NCBI RefSeq assembly: GCF_907164915.1
Contig: NC_061862.1
Coordinates: 81,433,718 to 81,497,717 of the forward strand
Reading direction: 5' to 3'
DNA from: Impatiens glandulifera
Lineage: Eukaryota; Streptophyta; Magnoliopsida; Ericales; Balsaminaceae
Length of the DNA stretch: 64,000 nucleotides
A model generated the notes under the pieces. The model made no database searches, was not told the origin of the DNA, and saw nothing but the letters and a program-made list of their open reading frames with translations. Below, one piece after another: positions 34,901 through 48,430 of this stretch; position 1 is the first letter of the stretch; each line of letters opens with the position of its first letter. A program made the position numbers and the translations under genes.

Positions 34901-36054
34901 AATATAATTTTTTAAATTTGTTGGACTATTGGTATTTTTTGGGCCGGTTTCTGGACCGTCCGGTTAATTGTTGGACTTAGAAAAATAATAAATAGGCAAA
35001 ATAAGCATCGATTCTTAGAATCACATGGACTAATACTCATTTTCTCTCTCTTCCAGATAAAACGTGATTGTGTTCGACGGGATTTGTTTTTCGCAGCGTC
35101 GTCCTCCATTGTGAGATTTTAGTCAATCATTCATTGATTCAAGTGTTCTAGGTGAAAATCAGAAACAGTTCATCCACAAACTTGATCATTTCGATTGCTA
35201 AAAGGTCAGAAACTTCATCTATTAATCGACCTCGATATGTTTGCCCTGATTTCCCCAAATTTTGGCTTCTTTTCATCTGGTGGTGGCAGTTTGCGGCTTT
35301 TTAATTGACTCAGAGGAGCGACTCTTTCTGGTGCAGCATAAACTTTAAATTAGTATACTGCCTGTTAAGGGTTTGATCAACTATTTGTTTACCTTGCCTA
35401 TCAATGGACATCCCACTGCAATGATGTCGAATTATTGGAGTTTCTTTTGGTCTGTATGTATTTTACGTGTTAATCATGGTGCTAGGAATCGAACCCTTTT
35501 GTCTTCTTTCATTTCAGTTAAACTTTTTGGTATTTTCTTTTGGAAATGGTTGCAACATTGGGTAATAGCTTTAGTAGCCATTAAGTGATAATTCAACTAG
35601 GAACTATATTGTAGTTGGTTGTAAGACATTATTAAGCTTATACATTTCTACACTGGAAGGGGATAAAGAACTGTGGTGGTAGTATGATGTTTGTGTTGGC
35701 TTGAAATGGGTATACTTTTACATTCTTGTTGATGTTCGCTGTAAAGAACTTCAAGTATTTTTCTCATGCTTCACTAGGTGCTGTTTAAATATATTCATTT
35801 TGGACTAATTTTCTTCTAAGTTTTATGTTACAAGGTGGAACTGTTTCTGTTTCGTTTTTATACTCAGGTTGGTTACAGATGATACCATTTAACCTGAGGT
35901 AACAAGAATTGACAGTGAGCACATGAACCTCCATTATCACAGGTGATGTACCAATTGAAATGAAGTACCTATATATTACAATCATGAAGATGGATATTGC
36001 CACCATTCTTAATTATATTATATTTCATCAATGTTTGTTGCGTATATCTTGTAG
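34901..36054 (+). promoter_or_regulatory. Promoter and 5' UTR region of the HAC1-like gene
   Basis: The start codon at 36055 directly follows ttgtag, a splice acceptor, so the 5' UTR contains at least one intron. A CT-rich tract (ttctctctcttccag, ~35040) and a pyrimidine/G-rich stretch near 35085-35205 could be the 5' UTR exon, with a possible donor aaaag|gtcag near 35204. Short open frames here (35373-35588 and 34912-35109 on the minus strand) are not supported as genes. The exact transcription start cannot be set from sequence alone. Confidence 0.45.
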
Positions 36055-39000
36055 ATGAATGTGCAGGCACATATGTCTGGGCAGACTAATCAAGCTGCCT
36101 CTCAGATGCCTGTTCTAGCTCAGCAAAACGGAAGTTCTGTTCCCAACCAAATTCAAAATTTAGGAATCCACCGAAATGCAATGGAACCAGATATACTTAA
36201 AGCTCGCAGGTTTATTCAAGAGAAGATGTATGTCATTCTTCCTTGATATGTATTCGTTATGGCTGCAATTTGCTATTTACTCACATGGGGTGATATCACT
36301 TCGTTTGATATCACCCATGGGTGCATCTCCTGACAACAAAAGTTTTAAATTATTGATACTCCTTAGTCCCATGTGGCACCTGATTCAAAATTTTCATCTG
36401 CTTATTCTTCCCAATTTTGTTAGCTATTTTATATGTATTTTTTCACCTGTTTGATATTTTATATATTTCCTTTCAAAAAAATTAAATTAATATTTTTTTT
36501 CCAGCTATGACTTGCTTATACGTCGGCAGCAGACTTCTTACGAGATGCAGCCAAATAGGGTACTTGATATTGTAAAGCGTTTGGAATATGGGCTCTATAG
36601 AAGTGCTGCTACTAAGGTTGTTATTGCTATTGCAATTCAGCTTTTTCCCTTCATGATTTTTCCTTGAGAACAGTGATACATTTGTGCATGGTTTATTTCC
36701 TTCTCCTTTTGTGTTATAAATAATTTTGAAGCTTTAAAACCTCTATTTTGTATGCTATTGTTTAATTAATTTTGAATAGATTTAAATTTATTATTTAGGA
36801 AGAGTATTTGAACTTGGACACTTTGGAGACTCGAATACATGCTTTTATCAAACGTACCTCTTTAAGCAGCCTTAATCAGCAATTTCATCAAGTTGTCAAG
36901 TCATCTTCTTCCTCCATTGGGCCAATGATTCCAACTCCTGGTATGCCCCGCGTTGGGAACACGAGCTTGGAGATCTCACCATCTGTGGATTCTACCATGG
37001 TTCCATCTACTAGTGGTAATATCTTAGCTGCCACAGGTAATGGATTTTCACATCCCGCTGATTAATGATGGTCTTTATGTTTTTGGCTGCAAATAGACTG
37101 TTCTGACATTCCATGTAACAATGCATTTCTGCAGGGACTTTAGATTTGTCTAATGCTTACCAACAATCTTCTTCCAAATTTTCCGTCAGTTCCAATGGAA
37201 ACATTTTGTCAAAAGGTGTTCAAACGACGCCAACTCAAATGATTCCAACCCCTGGATTTAGTAGTATGAATAATCATAATACAGTGGAGTCCCAGCCACC
37301 TCAGCAAAATCAGAATGTTAGTGGTCAAAACTTGGGGATGATGCAAAATACTAGCAGCCGCACAGTCAGCGGACGGAGATCTAGCTTGCAGAAGAAATCT
37401 CGTGGATATCCAAATGGTCCAGCTACTGGGCTTTTGGGTATGGCAGGAAGCCATTTGCAAACAGTCAATGGTCCTGTAACTTCTGATGGTTATACGACAG
37501 ACATTGCTTATAGTGATTCATCCAAGCATTCACAGCAACACCATGGTAAACAACAAAGATCATTGATTAAGGGTACCTAATGCTTTGGACAACTTAAATT
37601 AGTTATTGATGTTATAATCCATACTAATATATTAAGAAAATTCTACTTTTGGTGTTTGGGTTTTCTCTTTTCATCCATAACATACTCTCCTGGTGGTGTT
37701 CACATGAAATACTCGTCACATTTCATACAATTTAATAAGAATCTTATAATCATGGTAAGGGGTAGAAAAACACACCACATAATGAGGAATTGAACCCATT
37801 ATCAATTTTAAAAACCCCAATTGCATGAACATCATTACAAGTGGAAGAATATCATCTTTTGATGGTTATATGGTACATTTAATGGCTGTTAGTTTGTGAA
37901 TTCACCTAAAATGAATTATTTCTGCAACACATTTCATATGTTTGGCATCTAGTTCCTATTTTTCACAGTATTTCTTAATTTTGATGACTTATTCGGCAGG
38001 TGATGGATATGAGGTCATCCCTTCCAATTCTTCTGGCTATGGTGTTGGAGTTTTAGATGGATCGATGAACCAGAAAAAAAGTCTTGCTCCATCTATTTCC
38101 AGAACTGAATCCTTGAAGACCAGCATGTCCAATTTGCCCAATATTCAGCAGGTTGCAACTTCTCAACCTGAAACTGTGAACCATTTACAGTCTCATAATC
38201 ATCAGCAGTTTCAGATGCAGCCTCAGCAGCTCAAGCCACAAATTTTCCTGCGTAAGCAGAAACAACATAATCAGCAGCACCATGCTATGACGAGAACTGA
38301 TAGCTTGGGCCGGCCTCAAATGAATCCTGACATTGATAATCAAACAGAGCCTGATCTCGAAATTGAATGTCAAGATGGTATTCTGCGGTCTGGGGTTTCA
38401 GAGCAGTTCAAAATTTCTGAAATGCAGACACAGTTCCAGCAGACAGATGATCAATCTAGAGGCTCACAATTCATTCCAGTTCCATCTGTCTCACAAGAAA
38501 TATGCCCATCACTAGATCAAACTACGCAGCAGATGCAAGATCTTTTACACCCTGAGCCATTGATAGACACTCGGAATGTTTTCAGTTCTATTCATAATCA
38601 AGAACAAAGAGACGCGGCATTACATAGTCATTTGAATTTCAAGTCTGAAGAGATGTCTGAGATACCAGGGAACTCAAAACAGGAGCTAACCATCAAAGAA
38701 CAATTTCACCAGAGAATTCATGGGCAAGATGAAGCTCAAAGCAACTATTTCCCTTCAGAAACTAACCAAGCAACCGATCCTAGAACAACAGAGGCCCCAA
38801 ACTCGGATGCTCCAGCCTGCCGACCCAATAGTCCAAATCGCGATAGGCAGTTCAGGTATCAGTGGAGATGGTTACTGTTTCTGAGACATGCTCGCCGATG
38901 TACTGCTCCAGAAGGAAAATGCCCAGAAGTTAACTGTATATTAGCTCAAAAACTCTGGAGGCACATGGCTGCATGTAGTTCATCTCAATGCACATTTCCT

Positions 39001-42000
39001 CGTTGTGTTAATAGTAAGAAATTACTTACTCATCACAAGAATTGCAGGAACCCTACCTGTCCTGTCTGTATTCCTGTCAAGAAATATGTAGACCAACAAC
39101 TAAAAGCTCGTGTTCGCTCTGGCCTGACATGCTCAGTTGGTGACTCATCCAAATCCTGTGATGCTGGAGTACCAACCACTGGCTCAGTTTCAATGAGTCA
39201 ACCAGTTGCTGGGACTTCTGATGACGGTCAACCTGCTTTAAAACGCATAAAAATTGAGCAGCATGATCAGTTGATTTTACATAATGGTGAAAGTTCTTTT
39301 GCATCACTTCCTTCCGGTGATGAATGTATAGAAACAAAACCTAAGGTCTCAGAATTGAAAGTGGATATTCCTTTGTTATCAGGCCAAGCCAGTTCATTTA
39401 TGACAAAAGATACTCTGGATGATGTCTGTACGGAAAATAAGCCTTCCAGTGAACCTATGTTAAGGGATGACCATGTTTCTGAAACCATTAAGGGTGAAAA
39501 AGAGATGGCCCAACCCAAAGAAGAAAATATGACATTACCTGGTGAAACTTCTTCCATGACAAAGCCTGGAAAGCCAAACATAAAAGGAGTATCATTGGTG
39601 GAATTGTTTACAACAGACCAAGTTAGGCAGCATATACAAGGCCTCAGACAGTGGGTTGGCCAGGTCAGTATGAACATGCATTACAATAGACAGTTACATC
39701 ATAAGCTTTACCATTGTGCTGAGCCCATGGTTTATGGAATCTAATTAACTTGATGCTTACTGGTTTTATTATAAGATATCTACTTTTTCAGCACTGCTTT
39801 CTAACACTTTCTTTTTCTTATATTTTCTTACTAGACTTCAAATGGTTTCCATTATTGTTTTACAAACTCGACTTTCTCTTTAAGAAAATCTTCTCTGTAA
39901 GATATTGAATGGTTAGCTTTTTGAACGTGGGACATCTAGCTTCATTTGTGCCCTTTTTATCCCGACTCTGTAAGAAAAGAATACAAGATCAAAGAATTAC
40001 AATCTTCAGCTGATTTGATTCCCTATTCTACATGATAAGATTGTCTTTGATCTTATATTCTACATGATACATCTTGCTATTTTCATTGACTTGTTTCTGA
40101 TTTCATGGAACTCTCATATATTTTCCTATTCATGCCTTAACGTTCTTTCATCCAACTTCTTTGATCTGTCATTTTTACCCTTGGCGTAATCATATACACT
40201 TTTGTGCATGACTTTTTTTCTTATTCAAAATTTTCCATTACTGGTCTTAACTTATTTTCACCTCATTCTTTGTCTTTGATAGAGTAAAATAAAAGCTGAG
40301 AAGAATCAAGCGCTGGAGCACTTTATGAATGAAAACTCATGTCAGCTGTGTGCAGTTGAGAAGTTGACTGTTGGACCTCCACCTATATATTGTTCACCAT
40401 GTGGTGCTCGCATTAAAAGAAATGCAATGTACTATACTGTAGGAGCTGGTGATACACGTCACTATTTCTGTATGCCATGCTATCATGAGTCCCGCGGGGA
40501 AACTATACTAGTTGATCATATTGCTATTCCAAAATCAAGGATGGAAAAAAAGAAAAATGATGAAGAGACTGAAGAGGGGGTACATGTTTTTTGTGATTTC
40601 TGACTTCTCTCATTTCTATTAACCTAAATTAACATTTCTATAACCACTTTCATTCTTTGCAGTGGGTGCAGTGTGATAAATGTGAGGGTTGGCAACATCA
40701 AATATGTGCATTATTTAATTGTCGGAGGAATGATGGAGGACAAGCTGAGTACACTTGTCCAAACTGCTATATGGAAGAAATTAACAGAGGTGAAAGGAAG
40801 CCCCTACCACAAAGTGCTGTTCTTGGTGCAAAGGATTTACCAAGAACAATCCTCAGTGACCATATTGAGCAGCGTTTGTTTAGACGGCTGAAGCAAGAAA
40901 AGCTAGAGAGAGCAAAGCTTCAGGGAATAAGTTGCGATGAGGTGAGCCATTTAACTTGTCATGTCACATACATTGATAGTTATGAAGTCAAATCTTTAAA
41001 GTGTGGATGGGTATTTTTCTTTTACTATCCAATATATGAGCTGAACATGGTACAGTATTTTGGAGAAGGTTCTTATTTTCTAGATGTTAAATTGTGTTTA
41101 AACATTCTTCAAATGGGTGCAGTTCAGACTACAAATGGCTGATAAGAGTTTATGTACTATATTCTTATGGGCTTCTCTAGGTTGCCAGTGCTGAAGCACT
41201 TGTAGTGAGAGTTGTATCATCTGTTGACAAGAAATTGGAAGTGAAGCCAAGATTTCTTGAGATTTTTCAAGACGAAAATTATCCAAAAGAGTTCCCATAC
41301 AAGTCCAAGGTAAGCTGGGCACATAGGGATCTGCTGCTATTTATTGTATATATATTGAACACAATTTTTTTCTTTTCAATTTTGTCTTGTACTTCCTACA
41401 TGGGAGCTGCAAATATGCATTTTTTTCAATCTTTTGGGGAATGTAAATTATGAATAAATTTTTGCCTTTTGCAGGTGGTATTATTATTTCAGAATATTGA
41501 AGGGGTTGAAGTATGCCTATTTGGCATGTACGTTCAAGAATACGGGTCAGAGTGTCAACAGCCAAACCACCGCCGTGTCTATCTATCCTATTTAGATTCT
41601 GTCAAGTACTTCAGACCTGAGGTTAAAGCTGTAACAGGAGAGGCCCTTCGCACCTTTGTTTACCATGAAATACTGGCAAGTTTCAACTTTAAAATTGTTG
41701 TCTGGGGTGCATTGTTCTTTTGCTCTTTTATTTTTTGTTGTCGTTATACATCTTGATATTGATTGACCTGCCTGAGATAAAACAATTTCATTATTTGGCA
41801 GATTGGATACTTGGAATACTGCAAGAAACGCGGTTTCACTAGTTGCTATATCTGGGCTTGTCCTCCATTGAAGGGTGAAGACTACATTTTATATTGCCAT
41901 CCAGAAATTCAGAAAACACCAAAATCAGATAAACTGAGGGAATGGTGAGTGAAAGAACAATTAGATGGCATGATCCTGTTTTTCTGTTTGTTTGATGCTA

Positions 42001-45000
42001 GTAGTTTAAGAAGTTTTTGTCTTAATTGATCACATTCTGACATAGATTACTGCTTTTTGTTAGGTACTTGGCCATGTTAAAAAAAACATGGGAGGAAGGT
42101 ATTGCGGTTGGCCTGACCAATCTGTATGATCATTTCTTTACAACAACTGGAGAATGCAAGGCTAAGGTAACTGCTGCCCAGCTTCCTTATTTTGATGGAG
42201 ATTACTGGCCTGGGGCTGCAGAGGACATGATCTATCAGCTTCACCAAGAAGAAGATGGCAAGAAGCTACTTAAGAGAGTACCAAGCAAGAAGAGCTTAAC
42301 AAAAAGGTCTTTGAAAGCATCCGGGCAATATGATCTTCCCCCAAATACATCAAAAGATTTGTTGCTGATGAGTAAGGTGATTCCAATTGCCAGTTTCTGC
42401 AAAGAAATAATTTTCTGATATTATAATGTTCTCGCAGGGATCAGTTCACCTCGGTAGAAGGATGTTAGAAAAGAATGGAAAATGATTTTCTTCTAGGTTA
42501 AGAATAATAAGAGTCTTTCCTTCAAATTAGAAACTTTTAACATTTATTGTACATGCAATGCAATATATTATTTTCCTGCCCGAAATATAAATCGAGTTAA
42601 TATTATATATATGTTTATACATTTGTTTTGAATATCTACCCCAACATATGCAAGAAAAAGTAATTTGCTTTCACTTTCTTTTAGTTTTTTCTCATTTCCT
42701 TTTAATTTCATTCTAACCAATTGGAGCAGTAGTTAATTTCCTTCTTCACCTACCTCATATTCCTTGTGTTTTTTTGTATGTTTTCCTTCCATTTCAGCAA
42801 GAAATTTTAAATGTGAATATTTTGATTGTTTTGAGATAAAACTTGTAGATTCTTACAAGCATTTTGATTCCTCCAGCTTGGTGAAACAATTTTAACAATG
42901 AAGGAAGATTTTATCATGGTTCATTTGCAACATGCTTGCACACATTGCTGTGTATTAATGGTATCGGGGAATCGCTGGGTTTGCAGTCAATGCAAAAGTT
43001 TTCAGATTTGTGACAGGTAAATTTCAGTACCTTAATTTGTTATTATGCTCGAGTGATATGATATATTTTGATCAGAAAAGTTATAGAAGAAGACTTATTT
43101 TGAATTGTTTTGGGGGAAGGCCAGAACCTTATTTTAATAGATGAAAAACTCCTTGGTAACCAACAAAAAAGTAGGAAGAAAAAGATACCCAACACGAGTA
43201 TCACAAATAGATAGAAAAAAACACTTAACCTTTTCATCAAAAAAAGGCCAAATAGATAAGAAAGTATAAAAGACAAGAATGGCATCACCAAACCAATTTA
43301 TGAGATTTGTTCGATCAAGATGAGATTAATTGGAGGCATTTAGTCTTGAGTGAGTATTCATCTGCCATTCTTTGCGCAAAAGTCAGTTAGTCACTTGATT
43401 GTTCGTGTATTTATTTAACCTCTACTTTGAACATTGCAGCACATCTCAATCATTTCCCAAATTCGCTCTTATATTTTTATTGGTCTACCAAACGCCCTCA
43501 GTACTTTCCTTTCAGTCTATGTATCTCATAGACAATTGCATCGAGCATCATCGTAGCATCATCGTGCATTTCATTATTCTTTGCCATAGATAGAGAGAGA
43601 AAAGGCAATCAAACAAGAGAATGTCAATGTTTTCTTCTTCATTCCTGCAAAGAGGAAGTGAAGTAAGTATCTACATTTGGAAGAAATCGTCTCACTTGTC
43701 CTTCTCATCCGTCTATTTTGAAAAGTAATATATAGGAAGATTTTTGCTTGTTCTTAGTGGTGAGTCTTCTTCTATTAGTAGGGGCTTTATGTTTAAATAT
43801 TTCCAAACTATTCCTCAAATAATCCTTTTCTTCTGTACTATTAAAAGGAATAAACTGTACTGTTTCTGTTCTTTTACCCCATTTTTCTGGCAAGTCATGT
43901 TTAGTACCATATGTCCAAAATTTGTTGACATGATGATTTCAGGGGAATGTGACAAAAATGCCAATTCTTTTCTGCGTTCTTGTTCGACCATTGTTTGTTG
44001 ATGAGTTCTTTTTATATTGCCTTACCTTCTTACCATTTTAATTTGAACTTCACTTTTTTTTTATATAATATATATTCTTGTACAGTTGTTACGAGGCTGA
44101 ACAGAAACTTGACGACAAAGATAAACATCCAATCAATCTGAGGGAGGCACATATCCTTTATCCTGTAAGATCATTTATTTAATTCTTTTTTATTCACTTG
44201 ATGCCTTTCCATTATAGATTAGAAATTTGATTTTTACTTGTAGCATAATTTTCTAAAGTAAAGAGAAACTTGCAGGTGGAAATAACAGATGTACCCAACG
44301 ATACCAAGGATAAAGATGATGTTCTTGAGAGCGAATTCTTTGATACAAGACAAGCGTTTTTGAGTCTCTGCCAAGGAAACCATTATCAATATGATACTCT
44401 ACGTCGAGCCAAACACTCTTCCATGATGGTCCTTTACCATCTTCACAACCCTACTGCCCCTGCATTTGTTTCTACTTGCAACACTTGTCATCTAGATATT
44501 GATGTGGGTCAAGGATGGCGATGTGAAATCTGCCCTGATTATGATGTATGCAATTCTTGTTATGTCAAAGATGGAGGGACAATTCATCCTCACACGTTGA
44601 CTAATCAATCATCTCTAGCTTATCGTGATGCACAGAACAAAGAAGCCAGGGAACTAAGAGTTTTGCAGGTACTTTCGACAATATTTTACTTCAATAATGT
44701 GGACATAAATGGTGTTTTCCTTAATGTAAATGATATAATGTTAATAATGAATCAATTCATGAAATAAAATGGAACTAATAATAAATTTTATGTGTTGAGT
44801 ACGTGAATTTATTATGTAATGTGATAGTTAAACAAATTTTTAATTTTTACACAATTACAGGTAGGGTATTTTGCAAAGATTGCCTTTGGAGAAAATTAGA
44901 ATGGATTATGTTGTTTCACTCTTTCCATTAAATTGTTAATAAACTGATCCTTCTTTTTTTTTGGTGCTGTTGCAGCTTAGGAAAATGCTCGATCTTCTGG

Positions 45001-45575
45001 TGCATGCATCTCAATGTCGATCTCTGCATTGCCAATACCAGCATTGTCGCAAAGTGAAGGGGCTTTTTCGTCATGGAATACAATGCAAACTACGTGCATC
45101 TGGTGGTTGTTTGCTTTGTAAGAAGATGTGGCATCTTCTTCATCTTCACGCCCGAGCTTGCAAGGAATCTGAGTGTAATGTACCTCGATGCAGGTTTGAA
45201 CATCAAATCAGCCTTAAAAGAAATAGAAAATATTCACAACTTGTGAAAATATAACCTAAAAAACTCCGTCATCCACCAAACAAGCCCTTATAGTTTGTAA
45301 AATGATCTTATATAATACTATTTTCGTAGGTTAAAGTGTTTGTTTATATGATACTTCCATGATTCTGTAATTGTAGTTGATCTTTGACTTCATACTAGAT
45401 AGCTTGGTATAGATAGTAAAGAACATCACACTAACATTTATATTGATGGCAAATTAGGGATTTGAAAGAACATGCTAGAAGATCGCAACATCAATCAGAT
45501 TCTCGACGAAGGGCTGCAGTTATGGAGATGATGAGGAAAAGGGTGGCTGAGGTTTCCGGCAATTCAGGTTCATGA
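36055..45575 (+). CDS. HAC1: HAC1-type histone acetyltransferase (plant p300/CBP), 16 coding exons
   Basis: Acetylates lysines of histones and other proteins as a nuclear transcriptional co-activator. The start [10 protein letters not shown] is the conserved HAC1 N-terminus. Exons: 36055-36227, 36505-36616, 36799-37036, 37135-37572, 38000-39663, 40283-40579, 40663-40941, 41181-41309, 41475-41675, 41802-41944, 42064-42376, 42877-43016, 44086-44164, 44276-44668, 44976-45193, 45458-45575. The sum is 4935 nt (1644 aa plus stop), in frame throughout and close to the ~1700 aa of Arabidopsis HAC1. Order: Gln-rich disordered N-terminus; TAZ zinc finger ~605-685 (RHARRC ... CPVC); a conserved helical block ~850-875; Cys-rich region and PHD finger ~890-1015; HAT domain ~1068-1330 with [39 protein letters not shown] fingers ~1340-1400 and ~1470-1512; C-terminal TAZ ~1534-1615. 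All GT-AG except intron 9, which has a GC donor. No lesion seen, so probably functional. Confidence 0.96.
41676..41801 (+). other. GC-AG intron in the HAC1-like gene
   Basis: Exon 9 must end at CTG (41675) for the conserved YHEIL-IGYLEYC junction to stay in frame. The next bases are GCAAGT and the acceptor is ttggcag. GC-AG is the commonest non-canonical U2 intron type in plants, and the rest of the donor (AAGT) matches consensus. Confidence 0.85.
43017..44085 (+). other. Large intron 12 of the HAC1-like gene
   Basis: At 1069 bp it is the longest intron between coding exons. It splits the first ZZ finger after ICDR/S. It includes an A-rich segment (about 43090-43260) with 'ccttattttaatagatgaaaaactcc', which resembles a retroelement 3' end in antisense, so it may hold an old insertion. 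The open frames at 43399-43593 and 43744-44001 are intronic and not called. Confidence 0.5.
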
Positions 45576-47019
45576 CATGGGTTTTGTATGTAAGTTCATC
45601 AAGCAAGAAACTCGACTAAAGCTGTTGGTCTGGCCGATTTTTGGGAGATAGGGTTCGGGCAGGAAATTGCATAATCGGGTCTCTTGGAATCATGAAGAAA
45701 TCCAATGGTAATGAAATGGTTGAGGTAAGGTGCCTAATGTTCTGATTGGGATTTCTAACTGTTCCCAGTTGAAAAAGGAGGAAGCTTTGTGAAATAGTTG
45801 AGAAGTAATGCGGTTCTTGGTTCTTGATTTTGCAATTCTTTAATTTTGAGTGCTCGATTGTAGCTGATATATGGAGGTGAATTGCTTTCATTAATTTTGT
45901 ACTAGATGTTTCATGTACCCTTATATAGTCATGAATCTCATGATTACCTTGTACACTATACCTTATTTTCTTCTTCTTTTCAACCTATAGTGAGAAAAAA
46001 GTTTATCAGGTCCTTCCAAATTGCAGTTTGGTGTCTTGAACTTTAGAGTTCATCATATGATTGATTTTTGGGTATGATTTGTAAACTCATAAAATTATGC
46101 AACACTTGAGAAATCAAATAAATTGTCTTAAAACCATGTTTTTGTTTCAAAACAAGGACATGTGATGATAATATAGATAGAAGCCAATTAGACAATACTT
46201 TCAATGTATGATGTTTTTATAATCCTTAGTATTTAAAGAGTAGCTCAATACTCTTTACCTTCCTTACCTTAGAATTGTTGGAATAATTTGGGTTTCAAGC
46301 ACTACTTCTCATTATTATGACTCATCATTTATAATGTATGAGAATGATAACTTTTAAAAAAGTTTGATTGTTAATATTATAAATGGTGGGTTTAATTTTA
46401 ATTAAGTTTGGTAAATAATTTAATAATTGGAATTGAAATTAAATTAGAATTATAATTTGAATAGAAATCAAATCTTTATAATTCTTTATTTTACTATTTT
46501 TATTTTGGAAATATAATTTAAATAATTTATTTTTTAATTTAAGAAATTAAAAATTGAATTGATTTTTTTTCCAGTTTAGTAAGTTAATATTTTATATCGA
46601 TATATATATTTTAAATTTATAAAATTAATATGAACCGATATTTGTTTTATGAATTTAGTAAGTTAACATGTTATATCGATATTTTTTTTTAAATGAGAAT
46701 TAAACCTTAGAAAAAACTCTTTTTATTTTGTTAAATTAATATTTTAAATATATATATTTTTTCAAACATAAAAATTAGAATTTTATATTTTTTTTTCTAA
46801 ACATAAAAATTAAATAATAATTTAATGTTAATTATAATATAATTAAATTTAAAATTTAAATATCAATTTTAATATAATTGTGTAGGATAGAATTAGTAAA
46901 ATATCTCAACAAACTTATTTAGTGTATATTATTTAAAACTAGGATAATGTGATTGTGTTGTAATGTTAATAGCTCAATTTTTTGTGAACAAATTTTTTTT
47001 GGGTCAATTTTTATTTTTT
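45576..47019 (+). other. HAC1 3' UTR/downstream region, then AT-rich intergenic DNA
   Basis: The 3' UTR follows the TGA at 45573-45575. Likely polyadenylation context (AT-rich, 'atttgtttt', 'aataaa'-like stretches) cannot be pinned down. From about 46300 the sequence is low-complexity A/T with no supported feature. Confidence 0.45.
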
Positions 47020-48430
47020 AAATGTCAAACTTTTTATTGAAAGTAAACGCAAGATGCGTTTAGTGAATTACAGAGATGAGAGGGAGAAGAGAAACATAAA
47101 CAAAAGAACAGAAGGAGAAGAAAAATACTAAATTCCAATAAGTTCAAATATTTTTCAATCCGTACAAAATCTCCTTTTACGAATAGAAGTAAACGCGTGA
47201 AGCATAAAACCTTTGATTCTTTCAGCTCCACAACTTTTCTCTTGGAATGTTCTTCTATTTTTTTTATTTCCAAATTGTCCACCTCATTATGAGGAGTATA
47301 GGCTTTCAATCATCACTATTGTTATTGTTTTCTCTCCACCTTATCCATCTTTTTCAGAAGTCAGCGACGATAAACGACATCTCCCACTGAAACTTGAGAA
47401 TGTTTTGTATGACTCACATGTCTTTGCCAATGTTGCAATGGAGAAGAATGTGATCGGTAATTTCCTCTTTCTTTTTACAAAAACAACATCTACTGGCCAA
47501 ATACATCATTTTTAAAAGTTTGACGGTAGTTAAAACTCCCCCATGAATTGCTTCCCGCGCAAAAATGAAATCCTAGAATGGATTTTGGATTTCCATACTT
47601 CCTTCGAAGGGAACCGAGTTGGCGCCCCTTGAATTATCGCATGGTAGATAACACTAGTCTTAAAATCTGGGGATCCAATTGGAGTAAAACTATCACCAGA
47701 CTTCGGTTGAATTGTAACTTGCATAAGATTCTCCACTAAGCTGGAAAGTCTGTCCTTTTTAGCAAGCGAAAGGTGGCGATGTGATGTGATTCTCCATTCA
47801 GTGAGGCTATAAGTAAGTCTATTGAAGTCAACCACTTTTCCTTTCTTTTTATTAGAGATCTCATATAAGTCCCGAAATGATTCAACCAATTTCTCCCTAG
47901 GATGCCACGTATCGTTCCGGGAATCAATTTTGTTTTTCCGTTTCCCACTGAGAAGGAGAAGAGGGTAAAGGGTCTTCCACGTCCTTGTAATATGCCCCCA
48001 TATGCTACTACTCTTGAGAGATTTCCTTGAAAGTGACATCCATTCATTATGACAAAGGCCATATTCCTACTACTCTTGTGAGATTTCCTTGAAAGTGACA
48101 TCCATTCATTATGACAAAGGCCATATTCGACAATGATAACATTCTTCCAAAGATTGTCATTCTCATTTTTAAACCTCCACCACCACTTGCAAAAGAGAGA
48201 AGTGTTAAAAATAGAGATGTATTTGATTCCAAGACCGCCTTTAGAGATGCTAAGTTATGTAATGTCCCACTTGACCAGATGAGTGACCCTTGTAGAGTTA
48301 GTGTTACCCTAGAGAAAATTTCTCATGATGGTTCAATTTTGTTTGCCATAGAGACTGGGATAGGGAAGAGAGACATAAGGAAAGTGGAGATTGTGGCAAG
48401 AAAGTTCTTCACGGACAAAGGACCTCCTTG
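47020..48430 (-). pseudogene. LINE (non-LTR retrotransposon) ORF2 C-terminal remnant
   Basis: Read on the minus strand from 48430. First comes an RT thumb/connection block (ISTFLMSLFPIPVSMANKIE). Then 'KGGLGIKYISIFNTSLLCKW' with WWRF and 'DNLWKNVI', the usual GGLGI...N.ALL.KWLWR pattern. Finally a zf-RVT domain (ISFFAREAIHGGVLTT ... CCFC ... EEITDHILLHC). There is a stop near 48260 and a frameshift near 47565. A 62-bp direct duplication (about 47998-48126) further disrupts it. The minus-strand 3' end near 47020 carries an AATAAA-like, A-rich tail. The 5' part (endonuclease, RT palm) is missing, as in typical 5'-truncated LINE copies. Confidence 0.78.

Noticed and set aside
47213..47515. 100-codon plus-strand frame
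   Set aside because: It is the antisense shadow of the LINE zf-RVT region, which is clearly coding-like on the minus strand.
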